A stretch of DNA of 43,011 nucleotides from an uncultured Pseudomonadota bacterium (GTDB lineage Bacteria; Pseudomonadota; Gammaproteobacteria; Burkholderiales; Burkholderiaceae): NCBI GenBank assembly GCA_946480245.1, contig CAMLIZ010000021.1, positions 1-43,011 of the forward strand, given 5' to 3'. The notes beneath the pieces were generated by a model. It saw nothing but the letters and a program-made list of their open reading frames with translations, made no database searches and was not told the DNA's origin. Position numbers and translations under genes: made by a program. Positions 36,574-43,011 of this stretch are shown here, in pieces (the first letter of the stretch is position 1; every line of letters starts with the position of its first letter).

Positions 36574-36648
36574 TGGTCCCGCCGACAGGAATCGAACCTG
36601 TATCTGGCGCTTAGGAGGCGCCCGTTCTATCCATTGAACTACGGCGAG
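36574..36648 (-). tRNA. tRNA-Arg, anticodon CCT
   Basis: On the minus strand a 75-base cloverleaf can be folded. The acceptor is CTCGCCG/CGGCGGG with one T-G wobble at 2:71, discriminator A and encoded CCA. The D-loop region is TAGTTCAATGGATAGAA. The anticodon stem GGCGC/GCGCC encloses CTCCTAA (anticodon CCT, reading AGG). The T arm is ACAGG-TTCGATT-CCTGT. It lies 36 bases after the tamB stop codon. Confidence 0.95.
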
Positions 36649-36684
36649 CGGCGCGCGCGATTGTGTCACGGGCGCCATCGCGCA

Positions 36685-39600
36685 TCAGTTCCAGCGCCAG
36701 GTGCGGATCAGGTCCAGCGCGTTGTCGCTGCCGGTCTGCGCCCGCACCGTCAGGCGTTGCGCGATGCGGTAGATCAGTTGCCAGGAGCCGGTGGTGCTGT
36801 TCAGCCCGCGCTCATAGCCCACGTAAACGCGCTGCGAGATCTGCTTGCCCAGCGCCACCACGGTACTGCGCACGTCGCCTTCGTTTTCCTGGCGCAGCGA
36901 GAACGCGTCGAGGCCGAGCGAGCGCATGATCTTGTCGGTGGGCGATTCACCGCCTTCGTCGCCGGCCAGCAGCATCATCGCGGCGCGTTGCAGCAGTGCC
37001 GTGTCGTTGCGGCCCAGGCCTTCGGGCGCTCGGCCCAGCACCAGCCATGAGAGCTTGTCGGTGTCGGACATCTCCGGGTCCGCGTACAGCCGCACGCGCG
37101 GCTGCAGCGCGGTGCCGCCGACCGACACGCCCACGCGCACGTCGAGGTTGGGGCGCAGCGCGAGGATGTCCAGCCGCGGGTTCTCCACCGGGCCGATGAA
37201 GGTGATCCGACCGCGCTCGATGTCCAGCTTTTGGCCATAGGCGTTGTAGGTGCCGCCCACCGCGTTGACGCTGCCGTCCACCGCGAGGCGGCTGTTCGGG
37301 GTGGTGATGTGCAGTTCACCGGCCAATGCGGTGTCGATACCGTGGCCGCGGATGCGCAGGTCCTGGCCGAGGTCCACGCGCAGGTCGGCATCGAGCTTGC
37401 GGGGTGCCTTGGGCACTGCGTTGGCCTGCTGGCTGTCCACGGTGGCACGAGTGCCGGTCTTGCGCGCCACCACCACGTCGTCGTCGAGCGTGGGTGCGTT
37501 GGCGCGGCTGAAGTCGATCAGGCCCTGGTCCACCACGAAGCGGCCGTTTGCGTGCACCACGTCGGGCTGAAAGTCCATCTGCGCCTGGCCGCTGACGACG
37601 ATGCGTCGGTCAACCCGGCCGAGGAGCTGGAAGTGTGTGGCCTGCAGCGCCAGTTGGGCGCGCGGCGCGGCGCCGAAGCTGGCGCCCCCGGTCACCTGCG
37701 CGCTGCCGTCGCCGCCCTTGAACGTGAAGCGCTCGATCTGCGCCACCGGGCCGTTCAGCGCCACCTGCACCTCCCCTTGGGTCAGGTTCACGCCCTGCAG
37801 CAGGTTGCGCGCGCCCAGGTCGTGGGCCTCGAGCCGGCCGGTGTATTCGGGCGCGCCGAAGCGCCCGCCGAGCGTGGCGGTGGTGTGCAGCTGGCCGGTC
37901 AGGCGCCAGCCAGGCGGCGTCCAAGGGCCCCAGACGCCCAGGTTGTCCACTCGCAGCTCGACCACGCCTTCCATGGGCGTGTCGGCGCGCGGCCACACGG
38001 CGTCGGCCGGCAAGCGGAAGCTCTGCGCGCCGGCCAGCACGCCCACCGTGCGGCCGGCCGCGGCCTCAGTGAAGTGCCAGATGCCGCCATGCGCGGCGAG
38101 GCCGACGCGCAGGTCGGTGAGGCCCAGCGTCTGTGTGCCGCCCTCGTCGGTCACGCTGAGGTCGCCGCTGCTGCGCTCCAGTACCACGTCGGCGTCGAAG
38201 CCGTTGGCGCTGCTCACGTTCACCTGGCCGCCGATGCGCAGGTCGCCACCCCAGCCGAAATCAGGCTGCAGGCGCGCGAGCAGCGGCGCCAGTGCGAGCG
38301 GTTGCAACTGGGCCTGCGCCTCGATGTGCGGCGCGGTGCCCGGGCGCGCGGCCTGCCAACGCAGCACTTGCCAGCGCAGCACGGCGCCCAGCGCCTGCAG
38401 CTGATTGGGTGCCACCTGCGCGTCGAGCAGCGCCAGGCCCGGACCGAAGCCGACATCGAGCTGCAGGTTGTCGGCCGCTACCCACGGCCGCCCGGCGCCC
38501 GGCCCGGTGGGCGTCGCGCGCAGCTGCTGCACCTGCGCCTGCCAGCGCCCGCCGTCGCGCTGCGGCTGCCAGCGGCCGTCCAAAGCCAGTCGCAACTGCG
38601 TGCCGGTGCCCGCGGGTGTATTGGCCACGGCCTCGGCCCAGGCCGGCGGGCGCCCCGCCGTGTCGGCCTGCAGCAGCAAGTGGTGCTGGCGCAGCGAACC
38701 GCCCAGGTCGGCCAGCAGGTGCTCGACGCGGGCAGGGCCTTGCACCAGCTGATCGGCCTGCAGGCGCAGCTGCAGCGGGGCATCCAGGCCATCGTCGCCC
38801 AGCTGCCATTGGGCCTGCGCTTGCGCGAGCGACAGCGCCGGCGCCTGCAGCCCGGCGACGCGCAAGCGCCCGTGCGTGCGCAGCGCGGGCCAGCGGCCCT
38901 GGCCTTGCGCCTGCAGCTCCGCGCTGCCGCTGCTCGGCGCCCAGACGGCAAGCGCGGGCACCAGCCGCAGCAGCGGCGCCAGCTGAGGCAGGGCCCCGGC
39001 CTGCAGCTCCAGTTGCCAGCGGTCACTGCCGCCATTGCCCTGCAGCGCGCGCTGGCCGTCGCCTTGCAGGCGGTTGCTCGCGACCTGCAGCTGCACCTTC
39101 CACCCGATCGGGCTGCTGCCGCCAGCATGCACGCTGGCCTGGCCGCTCACCGGCACGTGGGCCAACCGGCTGTCGGCCAGTTCGAGCCTGCCGTCGCCTT
39201 GCAGCGCGGGCAGCCGGTCGAGCAGCGGGGCGGCCGGGTTGGTGTCTGCGGGCAGCGTGAACGCCAGCTGCCAGTGCGCGTTCAACCGATGGCCACCGGC
39301 GCTCCAGGCGGAACCGGCGGCGCCGGGCCACCAGGGCAGCGGGTCGAACTGGGCCAGCTGGCCCTCGCTGCTCAGTTGCCAGCCGCCATCGCTGCGTTGC
39401 ACGACCTCGGCCTGGGCGTTGGCGCGTGCCGCACCGGCGCGCGCTTCGAGCTGGTTCAGCGCGAGGTGCAAGCCTTGCGCACCGGAGTCGAGGGCGGCCT
39501 TCAGTTGCAGGTGCACCGGCGGTGCGTTGGTCACGCCTTGCAGGCGGCCTTCCAGACGCGCGTCGAGCCCCGCCTGCCACCCGGGCGCGGGCCCATGGCG

Positions 39601-40854
39601 CAACGTGAGGTTCAGCGGGCCGGCCAGTTGCATCGCAGCCAGCCGTTGATCGAGCGTGGCGGGTTGCAGCGTGTCCACCTCTGTCTGCAGGCTCAGCGTG
39701 TCACCCTGCCAGCGGCCGCTGCCGCTCAGGTGGCCGGCGGCGGCTCGCGCTGTGCCGAGTTGCAGGTCGAATGCCGGCAGCTCCAGCTTGCGAGGGTTGT
39801 CCGGGCGGCCGCGCAGCGCAAGCGTGAGCCGGCGCAGCGGCAGCTGGCCTTCGTCCCAGCGCCCGGGCAGGGCGTTGCTCAGTTGCAGGTCCACCTGCGC
39901 GGGCTGGTCGGCGCCGGTGCTGTGCAGCACAGCCTGACCATTCAGCCGGGTGGCCGGTGCGCTGCTGGCCAGCGCGGCCAGGTTCAGGTCGGCGAGCCGG
40001 GCATTCAGCTCGGCCAGCGGCCAGGCGGCAAAGGGCGTGAGCACGGCATGCGCGGCCAGCGGCGCCGCATTCGGCGCATCAGGCGGATGGGACGCGGCGT
40101 GCAACTGCGCGTCGAGCACCAGGCGTTGCAGGGTGCCACCGGCGTCGACTTGCGCGGACCAGGCGGTGCCCAGCGGCCCGGTGGCGCCCGCCTGCGGCGC
40201 GGATTGCACTTGCGCCTGCGCCGCCAGGTTCATCGGCGCACGCGCGCCGAGTTCGCCGCTGGCGTGCAGCTGCAGGCGGTCCCATGCGAAGGCGAGCTGC
40301 TGCACGCGGTGCCGCCGGCCTTGATCGTCACCCAGGTGCAGGCTGACGTGCAGTGCCTGCAGCGGCGCAAGGCCGTTGACGGCGAGGGTCTGCACTTGCG
40401 CGTCGGGCAGCACCAGCTCGAGCGGCAGCGACATCGCCTGCGGCGTCTGTGCCCTGGCGCCTTTGCCCGGCGCCGTGTGCACCTCTAAGCGCTGCACGCG
40501 CAGGCCGTCGATCTGCACCCGCGCCCAGGCGCCGGCATAGGGCCGCCAGCGCCACTGCAGGTCGCGCCACGACACGCCATCGGCCACGATGTGCAGGCCG
40601 CCCGCCGCGCGGTATTCCATGCGGGCGGCCGCGAAGGGCCCGCCGCCCAGCGCGCCTTGTGGCCCGCTGACCTGCAGGCCCGGCACCTGACCCAGCAGCC
40701 AGGCCGCTCCGCGCTCGGAATGCAGTGCACGCGAGCCAGCCACCCACAGCAGCACGCCGAGCAGCACCAGCACGCCGAGCAGCGCGCCCAGCAGCCAGGG
40801 CCAACGGCGCTTGTGCGTCGCGGCCGACGTGGGGGGGGCGGCGGAGGTGCTCAT
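36685..40854 (-). CDS. tamB: Translocation and assembly module inner-membrane protein TamB
   Basis: Large periplasm-spanning protein that works with TamA in outer-membrane protein insertion and, in recent work, lipid transport to the outer membrane. The 1389-residue product has an N-terminal transmembrane helix (about 18-40) and a long beta-rich repetitive body. The C-terminal DUF490 domain contains SVNAVGGTYNAYGQKLDIERG, then SWLVLGRAPEGLG and a final GYERGLNSTTGSWQLIYRIAQRL. Start ATG 40854 is 13 bases after the tamA stop. A C8 tract falls in codons 6-8. Length and end motifs fit the family well. Confidence 0.95.
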   Translation of the reverse strand: MSTSAAPPTSAATHKRRWPWLLGALLGVLVLLGVLLWVAGSRALHSERGAAWLLGQVPGLQVSGPQGALGGGPFAAARMEYRAAGGLHIVADGVSWRDLQWRWRPYAGAWARVQIDGLRVQRLEVHTAPGKGARAQTPQAMSLPLELVLPDAQVQTLAVNGLAPLQALHVSLHLGDDQGRRHRVQQLAFAWDRLQLHASGELGARAPMNLAAQAQVQSAPQAGATGPLGTAWSAQVDAGGTLQRLVLDAQLHAASHPPDAPNAAPLAAHAVLTPFAAWPLAELNARLADLNLAALASSAPATRLNGQAVLHSTGADQPAQVDLQLSNALPGRWDEGQLPLRRLTLALRGRPDNPRKLELPAFDLQLGTARAAAGHLSGSGRWQGDTLSLQTEVDTLQPATLDQRLAAMQLAGPLNLTLRHGPAPGWQAGLDARLEGRLQGVTNAPPVHLQLKAALDSGAQGLHLALNQLEARAGAARANAQAEVVQRSDGGWQLSSEGQLAQFDPLPWWPGAAGSAWSAGGHRLNAHWQLAFTLPADTNPAAPLLDRLPALQGDGRLELADSRLAHVPVSGQASVHAGGSSPIGWKVQLQVASNRLQGDGQRALQGNGGSDRWQLELQAGALPQLAPLLRLVPALAVWAPSSGSAELQAQGQGRWPALRTHGRLRVAGLQAPALSLAQAQAQWQLGDDGLDAPLQLRLQADQLVQGPARVEHLLADLGGSLRQHHLLLQADTAGRPPAWAEAVANTPAGTGTQLRLALDGRWQPQRDGGRWQAQVQQLRATPTGPGAGRPWVAADNLQLDVGFGPGLALLDAQVAPNQLQALGAVLRWQVLRWQAARPGTAPHIEAQAQLQPLALAPLLARLQPDFGWGGDLRIGGQVNVSSANGFDADVVLERSSGDLSVTDEGGTQTLGLTDLRVGLAAHGGIWHFTEAAAGRTVGVLAGAQSFRLPADAVWPRADTPMEGVVELRVDNLGVWGPWTPPGWRLTGQLHTTATLGGRFGAPEYTGRLEAHDLGARNLLQGVNLTQGEVQVALNGPVAQIERFTFKGGDGSAQVTGGASFGAAPRAQLALQATHFQLLGRVDRRIVVSGQAQMDFQPDVVHANGRFVVDQGLIDFSRANAPTLDDDVVVARKTGTRATVDSQQANAVPKAPRKLDADLRVDLGQDLRIRGHGIDTALAGELHITTPNSRLAVDGSVNAVGGTYNAYGQKLDIERGRITFIGPVENPRLDILALRPNLDVRVGVSVGGTALQPRVRLYADPEMSDTDKLSWLVLGRAPEGLGRNDTALLQRAAMMLLAGDEGGESPTDKIMRSLGLDAFSLRQENEGDVRSTVVALGKQISQRVYVGYERGLNSTTGSWQLIYRIAQRLTVRAQTGSDNALDLIRTWRWN
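40831..40838. repeat. Eight-base G/C homopolymer in the 5' end of tamB
   Basis: A run of 8 G (+ strand; 8 C in the coding sense) within codons 6-8 of tamB (Ala-Pro-Pro). Single-base slippage here would frameshift tamB almost at its start. Confidence 0.9.
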
Positions 40855-40867
40855 CGCTGCGGTCGTA

Positions 40868-42712
40868 TCAGAACGCGATGCCCACGCTGAAGTGCAGGCG
40901 CACCTTCTGCGTCTCGTTGCCCCAGGCCAGATCCACCTTCAGCGGCCCGACCGGACTGCGCCAGCGCACGCCGCCGCCGACGCCGATGGCCGGCTTCAGG
41001 TTGCCGAAGCTGTTGGCCGCGCGCCCGGCGTCCACGAACGTGGCCCACCACACGTTGGGCAGCCGGGCCGAGATCGGGTGGCCCACCTCGATGCTGGTGG
41101 TGAACAGCGCGTTGCCGCCCACCACCGAGCCGTCGGCGGCGGTAGGTGCGAGCGAGCGGTAGCTGTAGCCACGCACCGACTCGTCGCCGCCCGCGCGAAA
41201 GCGCAGCGCGTCGGGCACCTCCACCTGGTTGCTCGTGAGCACCGAGCCGAGCTCGAGCCGCGCCTGGCCGAACCAGTGGTCGCCGAAGGGCTTGTAGCCC
41301 ACCGCACGGCCGTACAGGCGCACGAAGCCGCCCGCCGCGTTGGTCTGGTCGTGGGCGCGGCCGACGCCGCTTTCGAGCCGTAGCGCGAAGCCGTCGGTGG
41401 GCAGCACGGCGCTGTCCAGGTCCTGCCAGGACCAGTGGTAGTGCACCGACAAGGCACTGGCCTGTTCGCGCGTGTCCGCTGTGGTGCGGATCGAGCTGGT
41501 GGCCTGGCCGAAGTACTGGCGCTGGATGTGCGGCGTGTCCTGCGCGCGACCGATGCGCAGTTGAGAGGAGGTGACGGTGTCCGAGGTGGTCTTCAGCCGC
41601 TCCAGCGAGTAGCCGATGAAGTTGCGCCAGAAATCGGCACGCACGTGCGTGCTGATGTCGCCTTCCAGTGCCTGGCGGTCCCGGCCCCATTCGAGCTTGG
41701 TGCGCGCCGTGGCGCCAAAGCCGAACGGCCGGCGATGCCAATGCTCCAGCGACGTGCGTGGTCCGGCCTGCGTGCTGTAGCCCACACCCACGGTGGCCTG
41801 CTGCAGGCTCAACTCGTGCACCCGCACCACGATGCGGGCGGCCTTGGCCTGGGCGGGATCGGGATTCAGCACCACGCTGGCGTTGTCGAACAGGCCCGAG
41901 GTCTGCAACCGCTCCTGAAAGTCCAGCAGCAGCTTGTCGGTGACGGGCTGTCCTTCGTGAAACCCGGCCAGATTGCGCACGTCGGACTCCGCCTGGCGCT
42001 CCAGGCCGTGGATCTCCATCGGCCCGGCGAGGAACAGCGGCCCGCTGTCGGCCACCACGAAGATGTGCACGCTGTCGGTGGGCACGTCCACCTGCGCGGC
42101 GGTGCCGCTCCAGGTGGCGCTGGCATAGCCTTCCGCGCGCAGTTGCGCCAGCGCGTTGTTCTTGGCGTCGCTCCAGGCCGCGTTGCGAAACGGCTGGCCT
42201 GCCTTGAGCGCCCAGGCCGAGCGCAGGTTCTGCAGCGCGATGCGCGCGGCCTCGTCACCGGAAGATGCGCGCCGCTCGAGTTCGCCCTCGACCTCGAAAT
42301 CCACCCGGCCCACCCGCGTGCGCGGGCCCGGTTGCACGCTCACGTCCACGCGCGGCGGGTCGGTGGCCGGCACCCGTTTCACGTCGATCACCGGCTCGAA
42401 GTAGCCTTCGGTCTCCAGCAGCTCGCGTGCTTGCTGCGGCGTGGCGCCGACCAGGCGCGCGATCTCGGTGTCGCTCACGGACTCGCCGCCGGCCAGGCGC
42501 GTGAGGCGCGCCAGGTCGAGGTTGTCGGCCAGCAGTTTGTCGAGCGGCTTGGGCGCATGCACCTGCAGGTCGACCAGCGGCGCGCCAGCGGGGGCCGCGG
42601 CCTCGGTGGATTGGCTCTGCTGCGCGGGTTTCAACAGTCCGCAGCCGGCCAGAGCTAGCCACGCCGCCAGGGCGGCGCCGAGGCGCAGCGCGCGAAGCGG
42701 CGGCAGGCTCAT
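40868..42712 (-). CDS. tamA: Omp85-family outer-membrane protein TamA, with a lipobox-type signal
   Basis: Outer-membrane partner of TamB. The 614-residue precursor has a signal sequence ending in LALAGCGLL, with a consensus lipobox L21-A22-G23-C24. It is followed by a low-complexity linker, POTRA-like domains (about 60-260: DVSVQPGPRTRVGRVDFEVEG, GLERQAESDVRNLAGF, TDKLLLDFQERLQTSGLFD) and a 16-strand Omp85 barrel with RFRAGGDESVRGYSYRSL (the conserved VRGY of the L6 loop), ending in a C-terminal Phe (SVGIAF). ATG 42712 overlaps the upstream stop as ATGA. Most TamA proteins use signal peptidase I; the lipobox suggests lipidation (inference). Confidence 0.93.
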   Translation of the reverse strand: MSLPPLRALRLGAALAAWLALAGCGLLKPAQQSQSTEAAAPAGAPLVDLQVHAPKPLDKLLADNLDLARLTRLAGGESVSDTEIARLVGATPQQARELLETEGYFEPVIDVKRVPATDPPRVDVSVQPGPRTRVGRVDFEVEGELERRASSGDEAARIALQNLRSAWALKAGQPFRNAAWSDAKNNALAQLRAEGYASATWSGTAAQVDVPTDSVHIFVVADSGPLFLAGPMEIHGLERQAESDVRNLAGFHEGQPVTDKLLLDFQERLQTSGLFDNASVVLNPDPAQAKAARIVVRVHELSLQQATVGVGYSTQAGPRTSLEHWHRRPFGFGATARTKLEWGRDRQALEGDISTHVRADFWRNFIGYSLERLKTTSDTVTSSQLRIGRAQDTPHIQRQYFGQATSSIRTTADTREQASALSVHYHWSWQDLDSAVLPTDGFALRLESGVGRAHDQTNAAGGFVRLYGRAVGYKPFGDHWFGQARLELGSVLTSNQVEVPDALRFRAGGDESVRGYSYRSLAPTAADGSVVGGNALFTTSIEVGHPISARLPNVWWATFVDAGRAANSFGNLKPAIGVGGGVRWRSPVGPLKVDLAWGNETQKVRLHFSVGIAF

Positions 42713-43011
42713 TTGCTGAGCAGTCGCATCGCTCCCTCGAGGCCGGCCAGCGTGAGCGGGAACATGCGCTGGTTCATCAACTGTTGAACGACCGCGATGC
42801 TCTGCCGGTACTGCCACACGCCTTGCGGCTCCGGATTGATCCACGCGAACTTGGGAAACGCATGCGTCAGCCGCTGCAGCCACTCGGCGCCCGGCTCCTC
42901 GTTGTTGTATTCGACGCTGCCGCCGGGCTGCAGGATCTCGTAGGGGCTCATCGTGGCGTCACCCACGAAGATCAGCTTGTAGTCCTTGTTGTACTTGCGG
43001 ATCACGTCCCA
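42709..43011 (-). CDS. VWA/CoxE-like protein, C-terminal part (5' end outside window)
   Basis: The last 100 residues of a protein whose start lies beyond the right edge. Visible segments YKLIFVGDATMSPYEILQP, EWLQRLTHAFPKFAWINP and QLMNQRMFPLTLAGLEGAM match the C-terminal half of CoxE-like von Willebrand A proteins that I recall upstream of tamA in Burkholderiales. Such proteins often pair with a MoxR AAA+ ATPase, which would lie further right. The stop overlaps the tamA start as ATGA. The ATG at 43005 is internal. Confidence 0.8.
   Translation of the reverse strand, partial: WDVIRKYNKDYKLIFVGDATMSPYEILQPGGSVEYNNEEPGAEWLQRLTHAFPKFAWINPEPQGVWQYRQSIAVVQQLMNQRMFPLTLAGLEGAMRLLSK

Noticed and set aside
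36574..36648. A mobile element or genomic island at tRNA-Arg
   Set aside because: No integrase, no direct repeat of the tRNA end nearby, and both flanks are ordinary core genes.
37231..40488. A very long open frame (over 1000 codons) on the plus strand opposite tamB
   Set aside because: It is the mirror of a high-GC coding region: the composition is dominated by Arg, Gln, Ala, Gly and His with no domain pattern, whereas the minus-strand frame matches TamB from end to end.

Overview
The window is a gene-dense, GC-rich chromosomal segment. It most resembles a betaproteobacterium of the order Burkholderiales, probably a Rubrivivax/Methylibium/Piscinibacter-like lineage. This rests on recalled family similarity and gene order (aspS-nudB-EEP-clsB; a CoxE-type VWA protein followed by tamA-tamB) and on pervasive high third-position GC. 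No search was run. I see no insertion sequence, integrase, prophage module or CRISPR array. One gene is cut by each edge: aspS on the left and a VWA/CoxE-like gene on the right.

Layout. 1-3.8 kb (+): the end of aspS, nudB (folate), an EEP-family hydrolase and the cardiolipin synthase clsB. 3.9-5.6 kb (+): a secreted gamma-glutamyltransferase. 5.6-9.4 kb (-): a DUF805 membrane protein followed by rfbB-rfbD-rfbA-rfbC, the complete dTDP-L-rhamnose pathway. 9.5-13.9 kb (+): an MBL-fold DNA exonuclease, its partner ATP-dependent DNA ligase and a Na/Pi-cotransporter-like protein. 14.0-23.4 kb (-): a seven-gene chemosensory operon, cheW-cheR(TPR)-cheW-mcp-cheA(REC)-cheB followed by a soluble hybrid histidine kinase with three N-terminal receiver modules and one C-terminal receiver. 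23.5-31.9 kb: a small membrane protein and a complete histidine-utilisation locus, hutC-D-I-G-F (-) divergent from hutU-H (+), sharing one control region. 31.9-36.6 kb: a Rhizobium-type asparaginase, a DUF429 protein, a MoeB/ThiF E1-like enzyme, a C-terminal processing protease, a DUF427 protein and tRNA-Arg(CCT). 36.7-43.0 kb (-): tamB, tamA and the end of a VWA gene.

How the genes work together. The hut genes encode the five-enzyme route from histidine to glutamate plus formate (HutH, HutU, HutI, HutF, HutG). A GntR/HutC repressor probably acts at a palindrome lying between two divergent promoters. The chemosensory operon has the parts list of the Wsp class of alternative-function systems, but no WspR-type diguanylate cyclase. 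Where WspR would be expected it carries a multi-receiver hybrid kinase, which suggests a kinase-to-kinase phosphorelay. Six of its seven genes join the next through 4-base ATGA or GTGA overlaps, or would do so but for the mcp-cheA junction, which has a 12-base gap.

The most interesting items are the chemosensory-to-hybrid-kinase operon, including a receiver with Glu in place of its phospho-Asp; the TamA homologue with a lipobox; the hut divergent control region; and a recurring -10-like hexamer 7 bases ahead of several start codons, which suggests leaderless transcripts.
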